A DNA stretch of 18,138 nt. Source: PVC group bacterium (GTDB lineage Bacteria > Verrucomicrobiota > Kiritimatiellia > SS1-B-03-39 > UBA6053). The notes under the pieces are model-generated. The model was not told the DNA's origin. It worked only from the letters and a program-made list of their open reading frames with translations, and did no database searches. A program made the translations under genes and the position numbers. The stretch covers positions 1-18,138 of the forward strand of contig PXDP01000009.1 of NCBI GenBank assembly GCA_003565035.1, in the 5' to 3' direction. Every line of letters begins with the position of its first letter. Positions within the stretch are counted from its first letter, which is position 1. Below, in pieces: positions 8,017-14,811 of the stretch.

Positions 8017-8092
8017 TTATCCACAAGCTGCTGTTCATAAAGAAACTGTTATTCACAGAAACCGAGTAAATCCAATAAACGGCTGTGAACAA
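8017..8092. promoter_or_regulatory. Cluster of DnaA-box-like 9-mers upstream of aroE
   Basis: Between the export-protein stop and aroE are TTATCCACA (8017-8025) and TTATTCACA (8049-8057) on +, both fitting the consensus TTATNCACA exactly. On - there are TTGTTCACA (8084-8092), one mismatch, and TTATGAACA (8032-8040), one mismatch. All lie within 76 bp in an AT-rich gap. The region might be a DnaA-controlled promoter, a DnaA-titrating site or an origin; the sequence alone does not decide. The inner pair also builds the hairpin listed separately. Confidence 0.5.
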
Positions 8093-8093
8093 C
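8048..8093 (-). terminator. Possible hairpin terminator after the polysaccharide export gene
   Basis: On the - strand, starting directly after the export gene's TAA, the arms GTTGTTCACAG (8083-8093) and CTGTGAATAAC (8048-8058) pair over 11 bp with one G-U. The loop is 24 nt and the following tract is only moderately U-rich (AGUUUCUUU). The placement favours a terminator, but the long loop and the overlap with DnaA-box-like sequences weaken the call. Confidence 0.35.
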
Positions 8094-8900
8094 TTAAAAA
8101 ATCCGCTCAGGAATAAAAATCACATCACCGGCTTTGACCACGATATCATCTTCATGATTCCCGCGGCGGCCGACATTGCGCAGGTTGACTGAATAACGCT
8201 CTACGGAACTGGTTTCGAGGTTGGGCCGGAAAACGGTAATTGAGGTCGTGTTTGCACTGGAGGATTCGCCTCCGGCGGCTTTGATGGCTCCGCTGACGGT
8301 CATGTTCTGCGTGGGCGGGACGGCCACCGGCCCGGGACGGGACACGTTGCCCATCAGTGTGACAAACCCCCAGGGGGAAAGATACGGATCGTCCGTGGAC
8401 CCGATGAATTCGACAATTACGTGGGGTTCGCGGAAATATTCACTGTACAGATCCGCCAGCCTGTTTTCAATCTCCTCCAGGCTCATGTTGGCGACAGGCA
8501 CATTCAAAATCAGCGGCAGAGCAATCCGGCCCGATTCATTAATCCGCTGTGGATTGGTGCGGATTTCCTCTTTGCCCTGCACCAAAACATTCACCACGAC
8601 CTGCATGCCGGGAAGAATCATATTCCCGGCGCGCCCACGGACACCGTCTCCTTCCAGAGCCAATTGCAGAGCGGCGCGCTCCTCCGCACTCAGGGATGAG
8701 GTTGCGGATGGATCACTTCCGTCCAGACGGATCCGCTCCGGAACCGGCGCGGTGGCAGGGGCTGAAGCAGGCGGTGCGGGAAGTGCCGCAGGCTGTACCA
8801 GACGGAAACCGCTGGTATTTGCCGCCTCTTCTTCACTGTGAAGCGGAAGCAGTACAACCAAAAGGCATAGGGAAAAAATGCGGTAAAGTGCTGATTTCAT
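8094..8900 (-). CDS. Polysaccharide export protein, Wza/KpsD (OPX) family
   Basis: It probably forms or gates the outer-membrane or periplasmic exit for a surface polysaccharide. The protein has 268 residues: a signal peptide (hydrophobic 8-20), a Pro/Ala-rich linker (36-55), a Poly_export domain at ~92-165 (NMILPGMQVVVNVLV then GRIALPLILNVPVANMSLEE), and an SLBB-type domain at ~177-265 (FVTLMGNVSRPGPVAVPP, then AIKAAGG, ending DIVVKAGDVIFIPERIF). No lipobox cysteine follows the signal peptide, whereas Wza is a lipoprotein, and the protein is shorter than Wza (about 380) with no C-terminal helix long enough to span the outer membrane as in Wza. The start is fixed by TCCTC (GAGGA on -) at 8908-8912, seven nucleotides upstream. 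It is transcribed from its own promoter downstream of wzt, in the same direction. Confidence 0.88.
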   Translation of the reverse strand: MKSALYRIFSLCLLVVLLPLHSEEEAANTSGFRLVQPAALPAPPASAPATAPVPERIRLDGSDPSATSSLSAEERAALQLALEGDGVRGRAGNMILPGMQVVVNVLVQGKEEIRTNPQRINESGRIALPLILNVPVANMSLEEIENRLADLYSEYFREPHVIVEFIGSTDDPYLSPWGFVTLMGNVSRPGPVAVPPTQNMTVSGAIKAAGGESSSANTTSITVFRPNLETSSVERYSVNLRNVGRRGNHEDDIVVKAGDVIFIPERIF

Positions 8901-8926
8901 GAAAGAGTCCTCTGAACGTTTAAATG

Positions 8927-8955
8927 CTTATGAAGTACACCGGGTCACTTGTCAA
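8927..8955 (-). promoter_or_regulatory. Sigma70-type promoter of the export-protein gene
   Basis: On the - strand a perfect TTGACA (-35, 8950-8955) is followed after exactly 17 bp by CATAAG (-10, 8927-8932), four of six matches to TATAAT. The expected transcript start near 8920 leaves a short leader that carries the GAGGA ribosome binding site. The remaining 50 bp to the wzt stop hold nothing recognisable. Confidence 0.62.
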
Positions 8956-9005
8956 GGAGCGAGCACCTTTTCACCGGGTTAATTGATTATCGGTAACGAA
9001 CACCG

Positions 9006-10205
9006 TCACATCTCCCAGGAACAGGGAATCCGGCAGACCCCTTCGAACCGGGCATCGCTCAGCACGGTGATGGAGAAGGCATGATCCAGCCGGTGATAAT
9101 TCTCGCGGTGATCCGCGGAATGGAGCGAAAAGGAAAAGAGATAGTTGCCCGCCGCCACCGGCACGTTCCCCAGGGTCAGCACCAGTTCACCCTTTCCGTC
9201 AATTGCATCGATCGTGAAGCCTTCCACCTGGGTGTTGCTGCCAAAAATCAGCCGGGTATCCGCCCCGCAGAGCGAAAAGCCGAAAACCGGATTCTCAATC
9301 CGCTTCCGGGCGTGGTAGCGGAGGCGGCAGCGGACCGCGCCGCCGGAGGCGAAGGTATCTGTGACCCGGCCCTCGGCATCCTCGAAGACGACATCATCAA
9401 TGCGCGCCTCGCCGGTGCCCCACTCCCGCTCGTGGCCCCGGGTCTGCCGGGCCCGCGAAAGCGCCCGGTAGCCGCCGATGGTTTCATGCGGATCGCCAAT
9501 CCCCGCGACCTTGCCTTCGTCCAGAAACAGAATCCGGTCGCTGATGGACTGGATCGTCCCCAAATCATGCGAAATGATCAGCATGGTTTTGCCGAGGTTG
9601 CGGAAAGCCTCGATCTTGGCCAGGCACTTTTTCTGAAAGTTGTCATCCCCGACCGCCAGCACCTCGTCGATCAGAAGAATATCCGGGTCCACCTCCACCG
9701 ACACCGCGAAGCCCAGGCGGACATACATGCCCGAGGAATAGTGTTTCACCGGCTGGTCAATAAAGTCGCCCATTCCCGCGAAGTCCACAATCGCGTCAAA
9801 ACGGTCCCGCATCTGCCGGCGGCTCAGCCCCATGATCGCTCCGGCCAGATACACATTTTCGCGGCCGGTCAGGTCCGGATGAAATCCCGCGCCCAGCTCC
9901 AGCAGGGACGAAATCGTGCCCCGGGTGCGGATGGCGCCTTTGGTGGGGGTTTTTGTGCCCGCCAGCAAGGAAAGCAACGTGCTTTTCCCGGCCCCGTTCG
10001 CCCCCACAATGCCCAGGGTCTCACCCCGTCCCACCGAAAACGAAACATCCTTCAGGGCCCAGAAGGTGTTTTTTCCCGCGCCGCGGCGCTTGACCAAATC
10101 CACCACCGCCGATTTCACCGTGCGGGTTCCCGACCGGTGCAGGCGGAAGGCCTTGCTCATGTTGTCCACGACGATCACGCCGTTTTCAGGCTGCGGGGTA
10201 CTCAC
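9006..10205 (-). CDS. wzt: Polysaccharide ABC transporter ATPase with C-terminal glycan-binding domain (Wzt type)
   Basis: This ATPase powers export of an undecaprenyl-linked glycan through the inner membrane together with the permease encoded just upstream. The 399-residue protein shows Walker A GANGAGKST (68-76), signature YSSGM (156-160), Walker B PDILLIDE (174-181), and the switch His213 in ISHD. The long N-terminal insert before Walker A (VKSAVVDLVKRR) is typical of O-antigen/teichoic-type exporters. Residues ~250-390 are a beta-rich extension like Wzt_C, which in E. coli O9a recognises the modified non-reducing end of the chain and couples chain termination to export. The start is the GTG at 10205: it overlaps the permease stop as GTGA, with GGAG seven nucleotides upstream, so the pair is translationally coupled. 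Because of Wzt_C, a terminally capped O-antigen-like polymer is the likely cargo, although the sugar cannot be predicted. Confidence 0.93.
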   Translation of the reverse strand: MSTPQPENGVIVVDNMSKAFRLHRSGTRTVKSAVVDLVKRRGAGKNTFWALKDVSFSVGRGETLGIVGANGAGKSTLLSLLAGTKTPTKGAIRTRGTISSLLELGAGFHPDLTGRENVYLAGAIMGLSRRQMRDRFDAIVDFAGMGDFIDQPVKHYSSGMYVRLGFAVSVEVDPDILLIDEVLAVGDDNFQKKCLAKIEAFRNLGKTMLIISHDLGTIQSISDRILFLDEGKVAGIGDPHETIGGYRALSRARQTRGHEREWGTGEARIDDVVFEDAEGRVTDTFASGGAVRCRLRYHARKRIENPVFGFSLCGADTRLIFGSNTQVEGFTIDAIDGKGELVLTLGNVPVAAGNYLFSFSLHSADHRENYHRLDHAFSITVLSDARFEGVCRIPCSWEM

Positions 10206-10978
10206 AATTCATCTCCAAAACGGGGTTCAGACGCACGGAACACCAGCAGCCCCACCCCCAGCAGCAGCCAGCAAACCGCCAGCGAAACGCCCATCAGCTC
10301 CGGGGCCACCGGCTCGCTTCCCAGCAACGCCATGCGGTATCCCGTAAGCACCCCGCTCATCGGATTCATAAAAAACAGCCAGTGCACCCACTCCGGGAAC
10401 GAATCCATCACCATATCGGGTTCATAAATGACCGGCGACATGAAAAACCAGGCCAGCATCACCACCGAGAGCACATGCTCCGTGTCCCGGAAAAAAACAT
10501 TCACCGATCCGATCACCAGGGTCAGCCCCAGGCAGAGGGCGATCTGGGAAACAAAAACCGCCGGCAGCCATCCGAGCGCGCCGACCGCTCCGCCCTCCCA
10601 CACCAGGTAGGCAATGAGCACCACAAACGACAGCACAAAATTCACCACATTGGCCCCCACCATCGACAAGGGCAGAATCACCCGCGGAAATGAGGCTTTG
10701 GTCACCAAATTGGCATTCCCCAGAATGCTCTGCAAAGAATCCCCCAGGCACATCGCCAGAAACTGCCAGACAATGATGCCGCTCACCAGCGTCGGCAAAT
10801 GAATCGGCACCCGGATCAGCCCCAGAAACACACTGTAAATTAAAATCAGAAACAAAGGACCCAACAACGACCAGAACACCCCCAGGACCGAGCTTTTATA
10901 TCGGATTTTGAGGTTGCGCTGGATGAGAATCCAGATGAGTTCACGCCGTTTCACCAGCTCATGGGGCCAAAAGTTCAT
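10202..10978 (-). CDS. wzm: Polysaccharide ABC-2 transporter permease (Wzm type)
   Basis: This is the membrane half of the glycan exporter. The protein is 258 residues from the ATG at 10978, a typical Wzm size; GGAGAT lies 7-12 nt upstream, whereas the longer frame reaching 11101 would overlap the preceding gene and has no ribosome binding site. It begins with the amphipathic ELVKRRELIWILIQRNLKIR interface helix, then about six membrane segments near 33-53, 63-84, 104-126, 140-160, 168-184 and 230-246. The conserved YKSSVLGVFWSLLGPL and MNPMSGVLTGYR stretches identify the ABC-2/Wzm family. It follows the pseudokinase gene by 40 nt and overlaps wzt by 4 nt, so it lies within one transcription unit. 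Confidence 0.93.
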   Translation of the reverse strand: MNFWPHELVKRRELIWILIQRNLKIRYKSSVLGVFWSLLGPLFLILIYSVFLGLIRVPIHLPTLVSGIIVWQFLAMCLGDSLQSILGNANLVTKASFPRVILPLSMVGANVVNFVLSFVVLIAYLVWEGGAVGALGWLPAVFVSQIALCLGLTLVIGSVNVFFRDTEHVLSVVMLAWFFMSPVIYEPDMVMDSFPEWVHWLFFMNPMSGVLTGYRMALLGSEPVAPELMGVSLAVCWLLLGVGLLVFRASEPRFGDEL

Positions 10979-11018
10979 AGGCGCATCTCCATGACAGTCC
11001 GGAGCCCCGATGTCAATT

Positions 11019-12992
11019 TCATCCTCCCTCAAACCCAGCCAAAGGCGAGCCCGTCCCGGAGGCATCCCAGGCCAGCGGAAACCCGCCCCGGGCTCCCTCA
11101 AAGTTCAAACACCAGTCCGAGGCCGATTCCGTGACGGTCCGGGACCGATAGGTGGATGAATCTGCCAGCTCAACCAGTCGCTTAAACGCATGATAGGCCG
11201 GGCGGGGTCGCCAGCCGGAGGCCGCACGGTCATCGATCAGCCCGAACCCGTGCGCGGCCAGGTTCCACCAGTACACCCGGTCCGCCATACCGCTGCACAG
11301 CGCCAGCAAAATGTAGCGCACCATGTAAGCAGCATAGGTCTCCTCATCCACACTCGGATCCTTGTGCCGCGGACCCGGGCTTTGATAGGGACTTCCCACG
11401 GGTGACCACACCCCGGTGCCCGACAGCGGCCAGTTCACTTCACTGACAATTACCCGCTCCTCACACCCGGGATGCACCCGCGCAATCGCCCGGGCCATGG
11501 CCAGCTTGCGCACCGTGTCGAAGCCCGCCTGTTCGTTTTCCGGCGCGCCGCGGCGGTCCACATACATGTGATGCGAGAAGACCGACCAGCCCATCCCCTC
11601 CGGCATCTGATCCAGAAACGGCAGCAGTCTCGGAAATTCAAAATCAATCCCCGCCGGCCCCCACAGCGGAATCTGGGGATACCGGTCCTGCCAGTTGGCG
11701 AACGGGGCCAGCAGTCCCTGGTACTCCTTTAAATTCCAGAGCCCCCACTTTACCCGGTTGACGGCATGTCCCACCTCAAAAGCCTCCACAAATCCACTCA
11801 GACTCCCCCCGGCGCGCGCCACAAAATCCGCCCATTTCTCAGGAAACCGCACCGCCCGCCGGTCCTGCACCAGGGCCACAGTCACCTTGTATCCCTCCGC
11901 CTGCAATTTCCGCACCGCCTCCACCGCATAGCGCTGCCGCGAAAGCGTTTCGTGATGATACAGCCTTACCAGCAACGGCAGCGGTCCCAGAGGGGAGAGC
12001 CATTTGCGTTCTTTCTCAAAGCGGTCCGGCTCCAGATTAATGCTCAGCCCCACCCGTCCCTTCAAGGAAACCGGCTGCGTCCAGGCCTCCTCCATCAGTG
12101 CCGCGCAGGCCCGGCGGACCGCCCGCCCATACCGCAGCGAAGCCCCCGCCATCTCCAGCGCATCCGCAGGACGATAGTATTTCCGTTTGTCCCGGCTTTT
12201 CAGTGCCGGAATCGCCTGCATGGAACGGTCATCCCAAATCCACACATCTTTATCCGACAGCCCCACGCGCCCGGAGTCATGCCCGCAGCCGCCCCCCGGA
12301 CAACGCCGGGCCCGCTTCACCGCTTTCCTGAATGCATCGGACACCGGTTCAGGTTCGGTCATCATTTCCCACAGCACCCGCTCCATATCCGAAGGCAGCC
12401 GGATGGGCGCAAGGTCCCGCCCCCGGACCGCTTCGCTCAAAGAGGTCACAAACCGCCCCCGCTCCAAATTCAGCAGCCAGGCCCGGTCCCATCCTCCAGC
12501 GCCGTCCTCATGCAGCCAGAGGCTCCGCATATCCAGTCCCCCGTGCACAAACCCGGCCGCATGCATGGCGCGCAGCGTATCCGCAACCGCCCGCAGCAGC
12601 GCCATCATCCGGCGGCACAGCGGATCCTCATGCACCAGCCCCAGCCAGGCCGCCTCAAACGACACACATCCCCGCAAGACCTCCGAGACCCACACCGCCT
12701 CCGTGCCCATGCGCACCCAGCCCACCGGCCGCGGCACCGGCACCCCGGCCTCCGCAAGCCGCACCGCATTTTGAAAGGCCCGTTTTGCCTTCGAAGCCTC
12801 TTTAAACACTTTTCCGAACATCGGAAAACCATTGTCCGGCGTTTCCGAGCATCGGAAAACCCGCTGTCCCTCCCGATCATCCCATTCCAGGGCGGAACCG
12901 GTCTCCAACCGCAAAAGCCAGGCCCTCAGCGCCGGCGAATCCACTTCCCCGGCCACTTCGCCGGGAAATTCCCCCGCCTCAGAAATGCACAC
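11019..12992 (-). CDS. Fusion of InaA/WaaP-like pseudokinase and clan-A glycosidase-like domain
   Basis: The frame is open to a TTG at 13037; I prefer the GTG at 12992, which has a GGGAGA upstream and overlaps the CPBP stop by 14 bp (657 residues). Residues ~55-230 resemble the lipopolysaccharide kinase (InaA/WaaP) fold: MFGKVFKEA supplies the ATP-binding Lys region, VPVPRPVGWV the hinge-side strand, and MHAAGFVHGGLDMRSLWL the catalytic loop. In that loop the HxD aspartate is replaced (HGG), and the metal-binding Asp of the DFG-like position is Asn175 in LLNLERGRF, so phosphotransfer is unlikely. A basic linker (RDKRKYYR, 267-274) leads to a TIM-barrel glycosidase-like region (~310-610). Its strand-7 nucleophile position is present (VIVSEVNWP, Glu518), but the strand-4 site that normally reads like EVGNE reads FEVGHAVNR (405-413), removing the acid/base Glu. 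No signal peptide is seen, so it is cytoplasmic. Its position directly before wzm suggests a role in sensing or handling the exported glycan. Confidence 0.78.
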   Translation of the reverse strand: MCISEAGEFPGEVAGEVDSPALRAWLLRLETGSALEWDDREGQRVFRCSETPDNGFPMFGKVFKEASKAKRAFQNAVRLAEAGVPVPRPVGWVRMGTEAVWVSEVLRGCVSFEAAWLGLVHEDPLCRRMMALLRAVADTLRAMHAAGFVHGGLDMRSLWLHEDGAGGWDRAWLLNLERGRFVTSLSEAVRGRDLAPIRLPSDMERVLWEMMTEPEPVSDAFRKAVKRARRCPGGGCGHDSGRVGLSDKDVWIWDDRSMQAIPALKSRDKRKYYRPADALEMAGASLRYGRAVRRACAALMEEAWTQPVSLKGRVGLSINLEPDRFEKERKWLSPLGPLPLLVRLYHHETLSRQRYAVEAVRKLQAEGYKVTVALVQDRRAVRFPEKWADFVARAGGSLSGFVEAFEVGHAVNRVKWGLWNLKEYQGLLAPFANWQDRYPQIPLWGPAGIDFEFPRLLPFLDQMPEGMGWSVFSHHMYVDRRGAPENEQAGFDTVRKLAMARAIARVHPGCEERVIVSEVNWPLSGTGVWSPVGSPYQSPGPRHKDPSVDEETYAAYMVRYILLALCSGMADRVYWWNLAAHGFGLIDDRAASGWRPRPAYHAFKRLVELADSSTYRSRTVTESASDWCLNFEGARGGFPLAWDASGTGSPLAGFEGG

Positions 12993-13941
12993 GACTGCTC
13001 TCCCGGGAAGGGGAACGCACCATATCCACCGCCACAATCAGCACCGCCAGAATCAGGGTCAACAGCCAGCCGTCATCAAATTTGGCACTGTGGCCAAACC
13101 AGGGATTGCGCGGAATGTCCGCAATGGAGGTCTGCCTGGAAATCACTTTGATCAGCCCCACCGCTGAAGCATGCAAACCAACCGCATACCAGATATCGCC
13201 CCGCCGCGCCACCAGGCGGCACAGCAGCAGCCCAAAGAGGAACATATTCAGCATCTTGAGGAAGCCGAACCCCTCATACCGCAATCCATCCAGGAACGAG
13301 GACTGAACCGCCGCAAAGACCCCCGCCTCAAAACTCTCCGGACGTGCTTTCAGAAAGTGGGCATAGGCAAAAATCAGGCTGGAAACCACCGCGCCCGCCC
13401 AGGCGCCCCAGCAGCGGGCCATGGAGCGGTAGAGCACCCCGCGGGTCAGCGTTTCCTCCAGAATTCCCACCCCGATCCCGGTGATCAAAAACCCGGAAAG
13501 TATACGGCCGATCCAGGAACCGAACGAAAACGTCTCCCAAACCCGGGCGCCCGAAATCATCGCCAGTGCAAAAATCCCGCCCATCGCAATCAGCCCCAAT
13601 CCGAACCCCCGGTACGCATCCCGGCGCTGAGCCTCCGCCGAGCGGCGAGCATTGTCCCAGCCCAGATCCGACAGACCCTGCCAGCCGATTTGCTTCAGCA
13701 TCCAGGGTCCCAGCAGCACGGCCACCACGGTTTGAATTCTGCGGGTGATCCGCGATCCGCCGTGATTTTCCACCAGAGAGGACACAAACCCCTCCTCCTG
13801 CGAAAGCCCGTAGCGCACCAACAGTGCCCCCAGCACCGCGCCGCCAACCAACGCCGCGAACACGTAGAACCCGAACCACCCTGCCGCGCGCACGGGGTCC
13901 TGCCGGTTTCTCCAGGATGCAGGTTGCATTAAAATACTCAT
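12979..13941 (-). CDS. CPBP-family intramembrane metalloprotease
   Basis: The 320-residue protein has about eight hydrophobic segments. The family hallmark is complete: EETLTRGVLYRS with Glu162-Glu163 and Arg167, then FAYAHF with His195, and GLHAS with His257; these residues form the metal site in type II CAAX proteases/CPBP proteins. The start at 13941 is chosen because GGAG (13950-13953 as CTCC) lies 8 nt upstream; an upstream in-frame GTG and ATG are too close to that site. It is the first gene of the - strand block and overlaps the pseudokinase gene. CAAX prenylation is unlikely in bacteria; other bacterial members act in peptide maturation, immunity or exopolysaccharide-linked protein sorting, and which applies here is unknown. 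Confidence 0.88.
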   Translation of the reverse strand: MSILMQPASWRNRQDPVRAAGWFGFYVFAALVGGAVLGALLVRYGLSQEEGFVSSLVENHGGSRITRRIQTVVAVLLGPWMLKQIGWQGLSDLGWDNARRSAEAQRRDAYRGFGLGLIAMGGIFALAMISGARVWETFSFGSWIGRILSGFLITGIGVGILEETLTRGVLYRSMARCWGAWAGAVVSSLIFAYAHFLKARPESFEAGVFAAVQSSFLDGLRYEGFGFLKMLNMFLFGLLLCRLVARRGDIWYAVGLHASAVGLIKVISRQTSIADIPRNPWFGHSAKFDDGWLLTLILAVLIVAVDMVRSPSRESSRVHF

Positions 13942-13988
13942 AATCATCACTCCATGCCGTTTATTTAAGGGTTTTGCAATGCAAATGA

Positions 13989-14017
13989 TTGATCTTACCC
14001 GCCGGAACCGCTAGCCT
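13989..14017 (+). promoter_or_regulatory. Candidate promoter giving a leaderless mRNA (PDZ-cls unit)
   Basis: A TTGATC (-35, 13989-13994) and TAGCCT (-10, 14012-14017) are spaced by 17 bp, and the ATG follows the -10 by 7 nt. No Shine-Dalgarno sequence is present. The same gap serves the divergent CPBP gene, and an 11-bp inverted repeat TTGCAATGCAA lies next to it at 13974-13984. Confidence 0.42.
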
Positions 14018-14024
14018 CTGCACT

Positions 14025-14798
14025 ATGCGCAAACGCACCCTCATCGAGCTTCTTCTCCTTCTGCCTCTTCTTCTGGTCGGAATTCAGGTTTGGCAACGGA
14101 CCCTCAACCGCCCGGCGGTCGCTGACGAACCGCCCGAAACCGAAGATGCCGCCCCCCACCGGGTGCAGGACCTCATGCGCAGAACCCCGTCCGCCTTCCC
14201 CGAACCGGAGGAAACCCCGCCCCCGCGCTCGGAATCCCCCCCGCCGCAGGCTGCTCCGCTTCCCGCATGGATCACCCTCCAGGTTCTCGAAGCCGACGGC
14301 ACCATCCCCACCGATGCCGTGCTCGTCTTTTCACCCGACGAAACCCTCTACGAATCCGCACCCCTCGGCCAGCTCGTCCTCAGCGCCGATCCCGGCATCC
14401 TCACCCTGCAGGCCTCCGCCACCGACGGAGCCTCACTCCGCATCTCCGACCCCCAAACCCTCCGCCTCGAACCCGGAGAACGCCACACCCTCCAGATCCG
14501 CCTGCCCGCCCCCGAACCGCTTCAGGCCCTGCCGGGCTTTTCCCTCCTCCCCGGCGACACCTACGCGCTCATCACAGAGGTATCCCCCGGCAGCCCCGCC
14601 GAGGCCGCCGGCCTGCAGCCCGGCGATGCCGTCCTGGCCCTGGACGGAGTTCCCACCGCCAACCTGTCAGTCGCACAACTCGAAGACCTTCTCCTCGGCC
14701 CCGCGGAAACTCCGCTCCGCCTCAGCCTCATTCTTCAACACGACAACGGCGAATTCGAAGAGGTCGAAGCCCTCATCACCCGCGTCCCTCTCCCCTGA
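14025..14798 (+). CDS. Membrane-anchored PDZ-domain protein
   Basis: The 257-residue protein starts with a positively charged RKR and one hydrophobic helix (7-21), followed by a Pro/Glu-rich linker (35-80), so it is probably anchored in the inner membrane with its bulk in the periplasm. Residues ~81-160 are a small beta-rich region with the look of a carboxypeptidase-regulatory-like domain. Residues ~170-253 are a PDZ domain: ITEVSPGSPAEAAGLQPGD (183-201) is the canonical carboxylate-loop/helix segment of trypsin-like protease PDZ modules. There is no protease domain, so it is a binding or scaffold protein. The ATG at 14025 is the first in frame after a leaderless-type promoter; a ten-residue-longer frame reaching 13989 lies over the promoter. 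The cardiolipin synthase gene begins 13 nt after its stop and is probably cotranscribed. Confidence 0.85.
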   Translation: MRKRTLIELLLLLPLLLVGIQVWQRTLNRPAVADEPPETEDAAPHRVQDLMRRTPSAFPEPEETPPPRSESPPPQAAPLPAWITLQVLEADGTIPTDAVLVFSPDETLYESAPLGQLVLSADPGILTLQASATDGASLRISDPQTLRLEPGERHTLQIRLPAPEPLQALPGFSLLPGDTYALITEVSPGSPAEAAGLQPGDAVLALDGVPTANLSVAQLEDLLLGPAETPLRLSLILQHDNGEFEEVEALITRVPLP

Positions 14799-14811
14799 TC
14801 CGCAACACGCA

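Noticed and set aside
9081..10427. Long + strand frame (448 codons) opposite wzt
   Set aside because: It is antisense to a complete ABC ATPase with all motifs; nothing supports it.
11766..13151. Long + strand frame (461 codons) opposite the pseudokinase fusion
   Set aside because: Low-complexity His/Arg/Pro-rich translation without motifs; a typical shadow of a GC-rich gene.
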